From NCBI RefSeq assembly GCF_001661075.1, contig NZ_CP014870.1:4963702-5027701 (forward strand): 64,000 bases of DNA. The letters are read 5' to 3'. This document shows, one piece after another, positions 1-9,275 of this stretch. The DNA is from Pseudomonas silesiensis (GTDB taxonomy: Bacteria; Pseudomonadota; Gammaproteobacteria; Pseudomonadales; Pseudomonadaceae). Under the pieces are notes generated by a model. That model was not told the DNA's origin and searched no databases. It was given only the letters and a program-made list of their open reading frames with translations. Both the position numbers and the translations under genes were made by a program. The first letter of the stretch is position 1, and every line of letters starts with the position of its first letter.

Positions 1-423
1 CACTCCCTGCAAACCGCCACCCGCGCCTGGCGCGATGGTCGCGACGATGAATACGTGGTCTGCGCCCTGCTTCACGACATCGGTGACACCCTGGGTTCCT
101 ACAACCATCCGGACATCGGCGCGGCGATCCTCAAGCCGTTCGTCAGCGCCGAGAATTTGTGGATGGTGGAAAAGCACGGGATTTTCCAGGGTTATTATTT
201 CTTTCATCACCTGGGCATGGATCGGCATTTACGCGAGCAGTTCAGCGGCCATCCGCAGTATCAGGCGACGATCGAATTCTGCGCCAAATATGATGCGGCG
301 GCGTTTGACCCGGCGTATGACACGCTGCCGTTGAGCTTCTTCGAGCCGATGATGGAGCGGTTGTTTGCGCAGCCGAAGAATTCGATTTACAAGGCGGCGA
401 TGGCGGAGCATGCGCCAGCCTGA
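1..423 (+). CDS. HD-domain phosphohydrolase-like protein (5' end outside window)
   Basis: The reading frame is open from the first base, so the gene is missing its N-terminus; 140 residues remain. The HD signature 'ALLHDIGD' lies near the start, followed by histidines ('YNHPDIG', 'FFHHLGMD') that would complete the metal site of an HD hydrolase or a mixed-valence di-iron HD oxygenase. Proteins of this kind are often annotated as PhnZ/MIOX-like HD proteins, but the missing N-terminal His prevents a firm subfamily call. The C-terminus ends in a short Ala-rich tail. A REP-type inverted repeat starts 11 bp after the stop. The substrate cannot be deduced here. Confidence 0.75.
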   Translation, partial: HSLQTATRAWRDGRDDEYVVCALLHDIGDTLGSYNHPDIGAAILKPFVSAENLWMVEKHGIFQGYYFFHHLGMDRHLREQFSGHPQYQATIEFCAKYDAAAFDPAYDTLPLSFFEPMMERLFAQPKNSIYKAAMAEHAPA

Positions 424-433
424 TAAATCTGGA

Positions 434-572
434 GTGTTCGGGCTGGCCCCATCGCGAGCAAGCTCGCTCCCACAGGGTTTTCTGGCGTTCACAAATTCTG
501 TGTTCACCTCGCTCACTGTGGGAGCGGCGGTGCGACGATTCGACTTGCCCGCGATGGGGCCAGCCCGAACAC
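434..572. repeat. REPIN-like inverted repeat with 23-bp perfect arms
   Basis: Bases 434-456 and 550-572 are perfect reverse complements (23 bp). Inside them are a REP core ('GCGAGCAAGCTCGCTCCCAC') and an inverted, degenerate second copy ('GTGGGAGCGGCGGTGCGACG'). It lies between two convergent genes, so it could fold in either transcript and act as a terminator or 3'-end stabiliser. Confidence 0.8.
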
Positions 573-580
573 CCTGACTT

Positions 581-1396
581 TCAGGCCGGCTCTGCGACTT
601 CCACCGCCTTCAACTGCGCCTCCCGCGTCTGGGCATCCGCCAACCGATACAACTCGATCGAGCCGTCCCAATGCTCGATCAACGCCGTGCACGACTCCAC
701 CCAATCCCCGCAATTGAGGTAATCCACCTCGCCCACCTTGCGAATCTCGGCATGGTGAATGTGCCCGCACACCACGCCATGCAGTCCGCGCTTGACGCAT
801 TCGTGGGCAATGGCCTCTTCAAAATCGCTGATGAAACTGACCGCTGTCTTCACCTTGTGCTTGAGATACGCCGACAACGACCAGTAGCCATAGCCATAAC
901 GGGCGCGCCAATGATTGAGCCAGCGGTTGAGGGTCAGGGTGAATTCGTAGGCGGAGTCGCCGAGAAAGGCCAGCCAGCGATGGTACCGGGTGATCACGTC
1001 GAACTGGTCGCCATGGATCACCAGCAGATGGCGGCCATCGGCGGTGACGTGTACGGCTTCGTCCACCAACTGGATGTTGCCCAGAATCAGCTTCGAGTAA
1101 CGGCGCAGGAACTCGTCATGGTTGCCGGTGACGTAGATCACCTCGGTGCCGCGCTTGCTCATGGTCAACAACCGGCGAATCACATTGGTGTGCGCCTGGG
1201 GCCAATACATGCCGCCACGCAGTTTCCAGCCGTCGATGATGTCGCCGACCAGGTAGACCTTGTCCGCATGGTAGCCCTTGAGAAACTGCGACAGATGTTC
1301 GGCCTGGCAATCCCGGGTACCCAGATGCACATCGGAAATCCACAAGGTCCGCACACGTTGCTTGCGACTGGGTTTGGCGAACTCGGCGCTGGTCAT
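581..1396 (-). CDS. LpxH-type metallophosphoesterase (UDP-2,3-diacylglucosamine diphosphatase family)
   Basis: A 271-residue calcineurin-like phosphoesterase. The family motifs appear in order: 'ISDVHLG' (metal ligands D and H), 'GDIIDGW', 'GNHDEF', 'VIHGDQFD' and 'CGHIHHAEI'. Together they form the dimetal site of the LpxH/LpxH2 group. LpxH makes lipid X in lipid A synthesis; paralogues of this size are common in Pseudomonas and are not always the essential enzyme. The ATG at 1396 was chosen because AGAGGG sits 6 bp upstream; a TTG two codons earlier would leave no spacing to that site. There is no signal peptide, so the product should be cytoplasmic or peripheral at the inner membrane. Confidence 0.85.
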   Translation of the reverse strand: MTSAEFAKPSRKQRVRTLWISDVHLGTRDCQAEHLSQFLKGYHADKVYLVGDIIDGWKLRGGMYWPQAHTNVIRRLLTMSKRGTEVIYVTGNHDEFLRRYSKLILGNIQLVDEAVHVTADGRHLLVIHGDQFDVITRYHRWLAFLGDSAYEFTLTLNRWLNHWRARYGYGYWSLSAYLKHKVKTAVSFISDFEEAIAHECVKRGLHGVVCGHIHHAEIRKVGEVDYLNCGDWVESCTALIEHWDGSIELYRLADAQTREAQLKAVEVAEPA

Positions 1397-1531
1397 GGGC
1401 AACCCTCTGCGATTGTTTGGGCAAGCTTGCGCCGGCCGGATTAATTGCCCATGACAATGGCAAGTCAGTCCCGTGACAGCTAACGCCTATGCCCCCGGTG
1501 TAGACTGGCAGCCTAAATAGGGAGACCTGCG

Positions 1532-2296
1532 ATGAGACCGATCCTCACGCTACGCCAGTACAGCCACGAGCTGATCGTCCACAGCCACGACCACGCGCAA
1601 TTGGTGTTCGGGCTGTCGGGCGCGCTGGATTTCGAGGTCGACGGGCATGGCAGCCAGGTGGTTCAACAGAGTTTCGTGGTGGTGCCGTCCGGTTTTCATC
1701 ATGCCTGTGGCAGCGCCAATGGCAGCCGTTGCCTGGTGCTGGATGTGCCCGGCGATGAGTGGGTCGTGCAGTCACTGGGCGATCATGCGCAAGCCAGCCG
1801 GCGTTTGCTCGACAACGCCGGGCGCTTGCCGCTGGATGCCGGGCAAAGCCAACTGGTGAACTGGCTGGCGGCCAGTCAGGTCAATGATCCAGTGATCGCG
1901 CAACAGGGTGCCGTGCTGTTGCTGGCCAGCCTCAACAATGCCCAACCGCAGGTCGTGGGTGGTCGGCGCCTGCCCTATGCGGCGCTCAATGCTCATATTG
2001 ATCAGTATGCTGCCTACCCGCTGCAAGTCGCCGACCTGGCACGTATTGCCGGATTGTCCAGTGCCCGGTTGCATGCGCGGTTCGTTGCCGAATGCGGGCA
2101 GACCCCGATGGACTATATCCGTAGCCGACGACTGCACATGGCCGTAGGCATGCTGCGGGATTCGGCGTTGCCCATCGGCGAGATTGCCAGTCGGGTCGGC
2201 TACAGCTCGCAGAGTGCCTTCGCTGCCGCGGTATTGCGCGAATTTGGCGCCTCGCCTGGTAAGTTGCGGCGCGAGGCTGGCGACAAACAACGATAG
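1532..2296 (+). CDS. AraC-family transcriptional regulator with N-terminal cupin
   Basis: 254 residues. The N-terminal third has cupin-like features ('HSHDHAQLVFGLSGALDF', 'VVVPSGFHH'), with His residues suited to binding a small ligand or metal. The C-terminal 100 residues form the double HTH of AraC proteins ('VADLARIAGLSSARLHARF' and 'IGEIASRVGYSSQSAF'). GGAG lies 7 bp before the ATG. An EamA transporter follows 112 bp downstream in the same direction. AraC regulators placed beside a DMT exporter often control it, so it may regulate that gene (inference). The inducer is unknown. Confidence 0.88.
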   Translation: MRPILTLRQYSHELIVHSHDHAQLVFGLSGALDFEVDGHGSQVVQQSFVVVPSGFHHACGSANGSRCLVLDVPGDEWVVQSLGDHAQASRRLLDNAGRLPLDAGQSQLVNWLAASQVNDPVIAQQGAVLLLASLNNAQPQVVGGRRLPYAALNAHIDQYAAYPLQVADLARIAGLSSARLHARFVAECGQTPMDYIRSRRLHMAVGMLRDSALPIGEIASRVGYSSQSAFAAAVLREFGASPGKLRREAGDKQR

Positions 2297-2408
2297 TTTG
2301 CCGACAGACACAGCGGCCCTCACAGGGTTCAATGCAGGAACTGCCACAGGCGGCGCTCAGCGTTGATGAAGTCGTCCGCCGGGTTCAATACATTCATCAA
2401 GGATTGCA

Positions 2409-3302
2409 ATGACTCCCCGTACCGCCCTTGGCGCCCTGCATATCGGCGCACTGATGTTTGGCCTGACCGGCGTGTTCGGCAAACTCGCCGCCGCCTCCCC
2501 CGCCGTCATCGTTTTCGGGCGTGCCGCGTTTGCCGTGCTGGCGTTGGCGTTTTTTGCGCGGTTCGCCAGCACTTCGCGCTGGCAGAAGCTCGAGGCCGTG
2601 GACTGGCGCCGGTTGTTGCTCAGCGGCTTGCTGCTGGCCGCGCATTGGGTCAGTTTTTTCATTGCGGTGAAGGTCGCCGGCGTAGCGATCGCCACCCTGG
2701 GCTTTGCCAGTTTCCCGGCGTTTACCGTGATCCTCGAAGGGCTGATCTTCCGCGAGCGGATTCGCGCCAACGAAATCCTGCTGGTCGTGCTGGTGAGTAT
2801 CGGGCTGGTGCTGGTCACGCCGGACTTCGATCTGGCAAGTGGCGCCACCACCGGCCTGCTGTGGGCAGTGGCTTCCGGCTTGCTGTTCGCCCTGCTGTCG
2901 TTGACCAACCGCGCCAGCTCCGGGCGCATTCCGCCGGTGCAGGCGGCGCTGTGTCAGAACGTGGTGGTCGCGCTGTGCCTGTTGCCGGCGGCGGCACCGC
3001 AGTTGAGTGAAGTGCGCGCCCTCGACTGGCTGTGGATCGGTCTGCTCGGGGTGTTCTGCACCGGCGTCGCGCACAGCCTGTTCGTCGCCAGCCTGGCAGT
3101 GATCAAGGCGCGAACCGCGGCGGTGGTGTTCGCCCTGGAGCCGGTTTACGGGATCACCATGGCCTGGCTGCTGTTCGATGAAAATCCGACGTTGCGTATG
3201 TTGATCGGCGGTGCCTTGATCATCGTCGCCATTGTGGTATCCAGCCGGCTCTCGGGCGGTTCAAGCAAAAAGACCGTTGCGGTACAAGCCCCGTCTCACT
3301 GA
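2409..3302 (+). CDS. EamA/DMT-family inner-membrane transporter
   Basis: 297 residues, almost entirely hydrophobic, with about ten predicted membrane helices in two EamA repeats; the second repeat begins around 'GLLWAVASGLLFALLSLTNR'. This is the usual size and layout for drug/metabolite exporters of amino acids or small metabolites. AAGGA lies 5 bp before the ATG. The stop overlaps the stop of the convergent SelW-like gene by 7 bp. It lies just after the AraC gene, which may regulate it. The substrate cannot be read from the sequence. Confidence 0.88.
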   Translation: MTPRTALGALHIGALMFGLTGVFGKLAAASPAVIVFGRAAFAVLALAFFARFASTSRWQKLEAVDWRRLLLSGLLLAAHWVSFFIAVKVAGVAIATLGFASFPAFTVILEGLIFRERIRANEILLVVLVSIGLVLVTPDFDLASGATTGLLWAVASGLLFALLSLTNRASSGRIPPVQAALCQNVVVALCLLPAAAPQLSEVRALDWLWIGLLGVFCTGVAHSLFVASLAVIKARTAAVVFALEPVYGITMAWLLFDENPTLRMLIGGALIIVAIVVSSRLSGGSSKKTVAVQAPSH

Positions 3303-3583
3303 GACCGGTCGTTGTGCCCCAGGTCGCGGTCCGGATCGATCCGGTCGCGGACCCGCTGCTTGAGCACCTTGGCCTCGGGAAAACCACCGTCGGTCTTGCG
3401 CTCCCAGATCTGCACCTCGTCACAAAAAATGTGAAAGACCCCGCCGGTGCCGGGCACCAGGGACACTTTGCCCAAGTCGTCGCCAAAGGTACTGAGCAGT
3501 TCCTGGGCCAGCCAGGCGGCACGCAACAGCCATTGGCATTGCGTGCAGTAAGTGATGACGATTTCCGGTTTGTGCGCGGTCAT
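3296..3583 (-). CDS. SelT/SelW/SelH-family (Rdx) thioredoxin-like protein
   Basis: 95 residues with the redox motif 'YCTQCQW' near the N-terminus, where selenoprotein W has CxxU, so this is the Cys-containing bacterial form. 'LVPGTGGVFHIFCDEVQIW' and 'GGFPEAKVLKQRVRD' match the rest of the Rdx fold (the Gly-rich turn and the final helix). The physiological partner is unknown; family members are proposed thiol oxidoreductases. The ATG at 3583 gives the standard family N-terminus. An in-frame ATG at 3622 would add 13 unrelated residues and sits in a REP-like stretch. Convergent with the EamA gene. Confidence 0.85.
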   Translation of the reverse strand: MTAHKPEIVITYCTQCQWLLRAAWLAQELLSTFGDDLGKVSLVPGTGGVFHIFCDEVQIWERKTDGGFPEAKVLKQRVRDRIDPDRDLGHNDRSQ

Positions 3584-3649
3584 GATGGGCAGGATTCCTG
3601 AGCCAGAGGGCGTCGCTATCATAGCCGGCTCCTACAGATCTTTTGATCT

Positions 3650-5449
3650 TCAGCGGATGCCGGCCAACAAATTCCGGGCGGTTTGTCTGAGTGGCTCGTC
3701 TCCGTCCTTGAGCAGTTCGTTGAGCAGTTCGATGGCGCTGTCCAGGTCGCCGTCATCGATGCAGGTCTGGGCCTGTTCCAGTTTGCCTGCATTGCTCGGT
3801 TCGGACGGCTCAAGATCCATCGTTTCAATCTCCAGCGGTTCAAGCTCCAACGACCCGTCGACATCAGCGAATTCGTTGAGAAAGTCGTCATCCAGAGGCT
3901 GTGCATCAGGTTCGGCCACCCACTCGAACGCGGGTTCATCCAGCGTCGGCTCGTCAGGCATTTCGAAGACATCGGGCAAGACGTGCAGATTCGAGGCGAA
4001 TTCAGGCTCGTCGGTGCGTGACGTCCGATTCGGAAATTCGGCAGCGGGCGGTGAAGGGTCGAAGGGGCTGATCAAGTCCCAGTTCGAATCCATCGACAGG
4101 TCATCCAGGTTCAACTGGAACTCATCGCTGGCGGCGGCTGCCTGGGGCTGCGCAACCGCGGGCGGCGTGATGGAGGGAGCGATGGCCAAGGCAGCGACAG
4201 TGTCCAGCTTGGGATACCGGTCACGCATCTCCTGAAGCTTCTGCAGGTCGAATCCAGCGTCACGCAGGCTGGTTTCCTGCGCTTCATAGGCGGATACGTC
4301 ACCCTGTTTGCCCAGGACTTCCAGTAGCTGCACGGCCAGATCGGTACGGTTTGGCTCCTTGATCAACGCCTCCCTCAACAAACCGGCCGCTTCGGAAAAA
4401 CGGCCATAGGCCAGATAGATGCCGACCCCTTCGAGCACGTCGCCCGCCGACGACTCTTCGCCCTGGCCGGATGCCGGAGCAGGCGGCTGCGCTTCCCGAT
4501 TCAGCACCGGCTCATGCCGTAACGGTAAGACAGGTAACGATTCAGGTACTTCCTGGACCGGCTGTCGCTGACGGCGGACGAACAGTCCGAGCCACGCCAG
4601 GGCCACCAGCAACAGCACTCCGAAGATCAGCGGCCAGTGGGTCGTTTCGATCTTTTCATCCACAACCGGCGCTGAAGCCGCGACGTCTGGCGCGACAGGT
4701 TCCACCGAAGCCGAAGCCTGTTTGACTTGCGCCAATTGCGTCTGCAACTCGGTGACCTGTTTCTTCTGGCCGGCAATGTGTTCGTTTTGAGCCTGCAATT
4801 TTACATTCAGCTCATCGATCATGGTTTGCAGCGCCTGGTTCTTCAGGACGCTGACGGCCAGTTGCTCGGCAACAGCATCATTGACAGGCGCGGCAGCAGA
4901 TTGATCGACGGGCGGGGTGGGCGGCTTTTTGCTCTTTACCGCAGGTGGCGCTGCAGCAGCCGGCTGGACGCTCGGGAATGCGGACGATTGGGTGCTGGCA
5001 TCCGGTTCGTCAGCCACCGGCACAATCCCCGGCGAGCCCGGCGGGTCGATCAATACCGTGTATTCGCGCAGCACGCGTCCGTTGGGCTGATTGATCTGCA
5101 CCAGGAAATTGAGAAAAGGTTCATTGACCGGCTTGTTGGAGCTGACCCGGATCAGCCTGCGGTCGCCCCGCAGGATCGGCGTGAACTTCAGATCGTTGAG
5201 GAAGAACACCCGATCGACGCCGGCGCGGCTGAATTCTTCCGCCGTGGCCAGGCTGACCGACAACTCGCCCTCCGCAAGGTCCGCGGCGTCCATCAGGGCG
5301 ATGTCGGCCCGAAGCGGCTGATTCAGCGCCGAATGCAGGGTGATTTCCCCCAAGCCCAGCGCGGGCGCCGATGCCGACCAGGAAACAGCACCACCGACCA
5401 GCAGCAGCCTGGCGCAACACCGCAATACCACGTGCAAACTCTCGAGCAT
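3650..5449 (-). CDS. FimV/HubP-like polar membrane protein lacking LysM
   Basis: 599 residues. A signal peptide is followed at once by the FimV N-terminal domain ('LGLGEITLHSALNQPLRADI', then the 'VFFLNDLKFTPIL' and 'VNEPFLNFLVQINQPNGRVL' blocks). Next come a Pro/Ala-rich linker, a coiled coil ('LNVKLQAQNEHIAGQKKQV'), one membrane helix ('WPLIFGVLLLVALAWLGLF'), a TPR-like section, a long acidic region, and the short C-terminal FimV motif ending at 'LLNELLKDGDEPLRQTARNL'. FimV proteins organise the cell pole and type IV pili or twitching. No LysM peptidoglycan-binding motif is visible after the first domain, and the protein is shorter than P. aeruginosa FimV, so it is probably a paralogue. The ATG at 5449 follows AAGGG at 6 bp. 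Confidence 0.85.
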   Translation of the reverse strand: MLESLHVVLRCCARLLLVGGAVSWSASAPALGLGEITLHSALNQPLRADIALMDAADLAEGELSVSLATAEEFSRAGVDRVFFLNDLKFTPILRGDRRLIRVSSNKPVNEPFLNFLVQINQPNGRVLREYTVLIDPPGSPGIVPVADEPDASTQSSAFPSVQPAAAAPPAVKSKKPPTPPVDQSAAAPVNDAVAEQLAVSVLKNQALQTMIDELNVKLQAQNEHIAGQKKQVTELQTQLAQVKQASASVEPVAPDVAASAPVVDEKIETTHWPLIFGVLLLVALAWLGLFVRRQRQPVQEVPESLPVLPLRHEPVLNREAQPPAPASGQGEESSAGDVLEGVGIYLAYGRFSEAAGLLREALIKEPNRTDLAVQLLEVLGKQGDVSAYEAQETSLRDAGFDLQKLQEMRDRYPKLDTVAALAIAPSITPPAVAQPQAAAASDEFQLNLDDLSMDSNWDLISPFDPSPPAAEFPNRTSRTDEPEFASNLHVLPDVFEMPDEPTLDEPAFEWVAEPDAQPLDDDFLNEFADVDGSLELEPLEIETMDLEPSEPSNAGKLEQAQTCIDDGDLDSAIELLNELLKDGDEPLRQTARNLLAGIR

Positions 5450-5578
5450 GAGCATCCCTTGGATAACCGCAACCAACCTTGTACGTGTTCGCACATCCGG
5501 TACGAACACGATATTGCCGACTAGTTCTTTATAGTCTGCCCAACGGGGTATCTCAAAGGACCGGTACGCGGTTATGCC

Positions 5579-6013
5579 TCAAGATTTTTCCAGGTTGGCC
5601 AGTATGTGTCCGTGGACCCGCATGCATATTTTCAGATCCGCTTCATCGACGCCATCGAACAGTTCGTGACGCAACTGGGTGGCAATGGTTTCAATTTGTT
5701 CGATCAGGGGACGAGCCGGGGCACAAAGAACGATTTTTTTCGCCCGACGGTCTTCCAGTACCGATTGACGTTGCACCAGCCCCTGGCTTTCCAGGCTGTC
5801 GAGCAACCGGGCCAGGGTCGGCCCTTCTACGCCGACGCTTTGTGCCAGTTCGCGCTGGGTAGGTGCATCGTCGAAACGCGCCAGGTGCAGTAGCACCAGC
5901 CAGCGTGCCTGGGACAATCCGAGGCCAGCCAGGCGGCGGTCCAGTTCGGCACGCCAGCCCCGCGACATCTGGGCCAGTTGCATGCCAAAGCGGTGTTGAT
6001 CGGTAAACGGCAT
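5579..6013 (-). CDS. MarR/SlyA-family transcriptional regulator
   Basis: 144 residues, typical MarR length. The winged-helix core is clear: 'LSQARWLVLLHLARF', the recognition-helix region 'GVEGPTLARLLDSLESQGLV' and the wing 'VLEDRRAKKIVL' with the conserved D-R pair. Helices at both ends would form the dimer interface. A palindrome at 6046-6058, 33-45 bp upstream of the ATG, fits autorepression. The likely ligand class is small phenolics or lipophilic compounds, as for SlyA-type proteins, but no neighbouring target gene identifies it. RecQ lies upstream in the same direction. Confidence 0.88.
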   Translation of the reverse strand: MPFTDQHRFGMQLAQMSRGWRAELDRRLAGLGLSQARWLVLLHLARFDDAPTQRELAQSVGVEGPTLARLLDSLESQGLVQRQSVLEDRRAKKIVLCAPARPLIEQIETIATQLRHELFDGVDEADLKICMRVHGHILANLEKS

Positions 6014-6045
6014 AAAACACTCATGATCAGCTGAAATAGAGAAAT

Positions 6046-6058
6046 ACTAATTATTAGT
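6046..6058. promoter_or_regulatory. Candidate MarR operator palindrome
   Basis: ACTAAT-T-ATTAGT is a perfect 6+6 inverted repeat around one central base. It lies in the AT-rich region just upstream of the marR-type start codon, in a position where binding would cover the promoter. The 6-bp arms are typical of MarR sites. Autoregulation is inferred. Confidence 0.5.
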
Positions 6059-6131
6059 CAGCTAAGCATGCCCCTTGGCTATAGGCAAGGGTCGCCATGT
6101 ACTGAATCGTTACATCTGTGTACCAGATCAT

Positions 6132-8258
6132 TCAGATTTCAAATTCCGACTGCAGAGCGGCACGAACACAGTACAAAACACCTTCCGGCACTCGCCCGGC
6201 GAACAGCGCGGCAATCTCCGATACGGGTGGCAATTCACCCTCGCCGTCAAGGAACGCGTCCTGGACTTCGCCCATCAGGTCTTCGGGCAGATCCAGCGCC
6301 TGCTCCAGCGACAACTGCTGCTTGCCGATCGCTTCGGCGAGCATGGCGTAGACGTTCTTTTCCGAGCATTGCAGTTGACCGGCGATCTGCAGCGGCGTCA
6401 TGCCGGCCCGCGCCAGGGTGATCAGCTCATGGCGTACGTCGGCCACCACGGTCGGCGCCTCGGCCCGACCGCCAAGCACTTCGAGGAAGGCCTGGCCATA
6501 ACGTTCCAGTTTGCGTGCACCGACGCCGCTTACCGTGGCCATTTCCGCCAGCGAGGTCGGCTGGCTGCGCAGCATCTCCAGCAGCGTCGAGTCGGGGAAG
6601 ATGACGTACGGCGGCACACCATGCTCTTCGGCGAGTTTGCGACGCAGGGCGCGCAAGGCTTCCCACTGTTCGCGCTCTTCGCCGCGAACCAGCTGGCTCG
6701 CCTGGCTCTTGCTGCTTTTGGCTGTGGTTTGCGGCTTGAGGTCGCGGCGCAGTTCCAGGGCCACTTCGCCCTTGAGCAATGGCCGGCAACTGTCACTGAG
6801 GCGCAAGCCGCCGTACCCTTCGAGGTCGATATCGGCCAGGCCGCGGGCAACCAGCTGACGGAACAGGGAGCGCCACTCGCCTTCGGCCATTGCCTTGCCG
6901 ACACCGTAGACCGACAGGTGCTGATGACCGATGCTGCGGATCTTTTCGTTGTCCTTGCCCAGCAGTACGTCCACCAGATGCCCGACGCCATAACGCTGGC
7001 CGGTGCGGTAGATCGCCGAGAGCGCCTGGCGGGCCGGCTCGGTGGCGTCCCAGGTCTGCACGCCGTCGACGCAGTTGTCGCAATGGCCGCAGGGTTCGGG
7101 CATGTCTTCGTCGAAATAAGCCAGCAGCGTCTGGCGGCGGCAACGGGTTTCTTCGCAGAGCGAGAGCATGGCGTCGAGCTTGTGCTGCTCCAGACGCTTG
7201 TGGCGTTCGTCGCCCTCGGAGTTCTGCAACATCTGCTTGAGCATCACCACGTCTTGCAGGCCGTAGGCCATCCAGGCATCCGCTGGCAGGCCGTCACGGC
7301 CGCCGCGACCGGTTTCCTGGTAATAAGCTTCAAGGGATTTGGGCAAATCGAGGTGAGCGACGAAGCGCACGTTGGGTTTATCGATGCCCATGCCGAATGC
7401 CACGGTGGCGACCATGATCAGGCCTTCCTCGTTGAGGAAGCGTTTCTGGTGGTGGGCCCGGGTCTCGTTGGCCAGGCCGGCGTGATAGGGCAGCGCCGGG
7501 AACCCTTGTTCGCTGAGAAACACCGCAACCTCATCGACTTTCTTGCGCGACAGGCAATAGACGATGCCCGCATCGCTGCGCCGTTCGGCCAGGAACGCCA
7601 GCAATTGCTTGCGCGGCTGCTCCTTGGGCACGATGCGGTAGAAAATGTTCGGGCGATCGAAGCTCGAGAGGAAACGCTCGGCGTCCTGCAGATGCAGGCG
7701 ATCGACGATTTCTTCCCGGGTGCGCTTGTCGGCGGTAGCGGTCAGGGCAATGCGCGGTACATGGGGAAACAGCTCCGCCAGCTGGCCCAGTTGCAGGTAT
7801 TCACGGCGGAAGTCGTGGCCCCATTGGGAGACGCAATGCGCTTCATCAATGGCGAACAGGGCGATTTCAAGGCTTTGCAGGAACGCCAGCATGCGCGGCT
7901 GAACCAGGCGCTCGGGCGCGAGATACAGCATCTTCACTTCACCGCGCTTGATCCGGGCGGCCAGGTCCCGTTGCTGCTCGGCGCTCAGCGTGGAATTCAG
8001 TGCCGCCGCGGCAACACCCAGTTCTTCGAGGGTCGCGACCTGATCGTCCATCAGCGCGATCAGCGGCGAGACCACCACCGCCAGACCTTCGCGCAGCAGT
8101 GCCGGCACCTGGAAGCACAGGGACTTGCCGCCACCGGTAGGCATCAGCACCAGGGCGTCGCCGCCGCTGGCCACGCGCTCAATGATTGCACCCTGGCGGC
8201 CACGGAAACTGTCGTAGCCGAAGATGTCCTTGAGGACGCGTTGAGCCTGTTCGAGCAT
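6132..8258 (-). CDS. recQ: ATP-dependent DNA helicase RecQ
   Basis: 708 residues. Helicase motifs appear in order: 'FRGRQGAII', Walker A '[11 protein letters not shown]', DEAH box '[16 protein letters not shown]', '[10 protein letters not shown]' and 'ETGRGGRDG'. The RecQ zinc site follows, with Cys residues in 'EETRCRRQ' and 'EPCGHCDNC', then the winged-helix (RQC) region and an HRDC domain ('[20 protein letters not shown]'). About 100 further residues after HRDC resemble the HTH_40 helical tail seen in Gammaproteobacterial RecQ. It unwinds DNA 3' to 5' for recombinational repair. GGAG lies 5 bp before the ATG at 8258; a start nine codons upstream lacks such a site. Confidence 0.96.
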   Translation of the reverse strand: MLEQAQRVLKDIFGYDSFRGRQGAIIERVASGGDALVLMPTGGGKSLCFQVPALLREGLAVVVSPLIALMDDQVATLEELGVAAAALNSTLSAEQQRDLAARIKRGEVKMLYLAPERLVQPRMLAFLQSLEIALFAIDEAHCVSQWGHDFRREYLQLGQLAELFPHVPRIALTATADKRTREEIVDRLHLQDAERFLSSFDRPNIFYRIVPKEQPRKQLLAFLAERRSDAGIVYCLSRKKVDEVAVFLSEQGFPALPYHAGLANETRAHHQKRFLNEEGLIMVATVAFGMGIDKPNVRFVAHLDLPKSLEAYYQETGRGGRDGLPADAWMAYGLQDVVMLKQMLQNSEGDERHKRLEQHKLDAMLSLCEETRCRRQTLLAYFDEDMPEPCGHCDNCVDGVQTWDATEPARQALSAIYRTGQRYGVGHLVDVLLGKDNEKIRSIGHQHLSVYGVGKAMAEGEWRSLFRQLVARGLADIDLEGYGGLRLSDSCRPLLKGEVALELRRDLKPQTTAKSSKSQASQLVRGEEREQWEALRALRRKLAEEHGVPPYVIFPDSTLLEMLRSQPTSLAEMATVSGVGARKLERYGQAFLEVLGGRAEAPTVVADVRHELITLARAGMTPLQIAGQLQCSEKNVYAMLAEAIGKQQLSLEQALDLPEDLMGEVQDAFLDGEGELPPVSEIAALFAGRVPEGVLYCVRAALQSEFEI

Positions 8259-8677
8259 AAAAACTCCAGAAATCACCAAAAACATCCCTGCAAGACTGGT
8301 TCAGAACCACGCAGGCTGCACTGACGAATAGTAAGTGCACATTGCATGACGCTTCACATCTCAGCCGTGGCGCCAGCAGGGCATCACAAAACGCGCGAGT
8401 ATACCCGAGCACAGTCCGGCGAAGGGCACCGCTGAGAAGACATACGAATGCCAATGCCATGCAAAACCTGTGGGAGCGAGCCTGCTCCGGGCGGCGTTCC
8501 GACGATAGCGGTGGGCCAGTCAATATTGATGTTGAATGTAACGCCGCCATCGCGAGCAAGCTCGCTCCCACAGGGAATGCGGTGTTCTGAGGCTTCAAAT
8601 ATGCCGCGCGGCTGGCCCAAGCGCTCAAGAAGGCCTAGAATTCCCGCATCTGTTTAATTCCCCAAGGTAGCCCTTTA
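8259..8677. other. Intergenic region between recQ and the YgfB-family gene
   Basis: This 419-bp divergent gap must hold both promoters. It contains a REPIN at 8467-8574 and no convincing gene. Confidence 0.6.
8467..8574. repeat. REPIN (GGAGCGAGC core, CCGGGCGGCG variant)
   Basis: Two REP cores face each other: 'CCTGTGGGAGCGAGCCTGCT' at the left and 'AGCAAGCTCGCTCCCACAGG' at the right. The spacer is nearly the same as in the element at 19711-19818 (shared 'GGCGTTCCGACGATAGCGG'), so the two are recent relatives. Confidence 0.85.
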
Positions 8678-9265
8678 ATGTCCTTCGCTGAGCAACTAAC
8701 CCGTTTGCAAGTCTTCCTCGACGCCGACGAACTGCATGACGAGGCGCTGGACTACGTGGCCGCCCACGGCTACCTCACCGCGCTGTCGATTTGCTCCGAA
8801 AGCGTTCCGGACCGTGAATGGATCGACGCGCTCTTCGCCGAAGAGCCGCATTACGCCGACGACACCGAGCGTGAAGCGATCGAATCCACCCTGCTGGCCC
8901 TCAAGGCTCATATCGCTCGCCAACTGGCGTCCGATGAAGAGTTCGAGCTGCCCTGCGACCTGGACCTGGGCGAAGAGCCGGATGATTCCGACCTGCGCGG
9001 CTGGTGCATCGGTTTCATGGAAGGCGTGTTCCTGCGCGAAGCGGCCTGGTTCGAAACCGCCGAAGACGAAGTCAGCGAAATGCTGCTGCCGATCATGGTC
9101 GGTTCGGGTCTGTTCGACGAACAGCCTGAGTTCGAAGACATCGCCAAAGACGCCAACCTGATGGACGACATGATCGTGCAGATCCCGGAAGCCCTGACCG
9201 CGCTGTACCTGCTGTGCCAGGCGCCAGACGAAAAACCGGCGATCCTCAAGCCTCGTCACCACTAA
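8678..9265 (+). CDS. YecA/YgfB-family (UPF0149) protein
   Basis: 195 residues, strongly acidic and all-helical, matching the UPF0149 family. Conserved features are 'ALDYVAAHGYLTALSICSE', 'GWCIGFMEGVFLREAAW' and the C-terminal 'IPEALTALYLLCQ'. The short C-terminal SEC-C zinc tail of some YecA proteins is absent. YgfB-type proteins are reported modulators of gene expression in Pseudomonas, but this member's role is not evident. AAGG lies 9 bp before the ATG. The next gene begins 11 bp after the stop, so the two are probably co-transcribed. Confidence 0.85.
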   Translation: MSFAEQLTRLQVFLDADELHDEALDYVAAHGYLTALSICSESVPDREWIDALFAEEPHYADDTEREAIESTLLALKAHIARQLASDEEFELPCDLDLGEEPDDSDLRGWCIGFMEGVFLREAAWFETAEDEVSEMLLPIMVGSGLFDEQPEFEDIAKDANLMDDMIVQIPEALTALYLLCQAPDEKPAILKPRHH

Positions 9266-9275
9266 GGTTTTGCCT

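Noticed and set aside
6075..8324. 749-codon plus-strand frame opposite recQ
   Set aside because: Antisense shadow of RecQ; Gln/His/Ala-rich composition and no domain.
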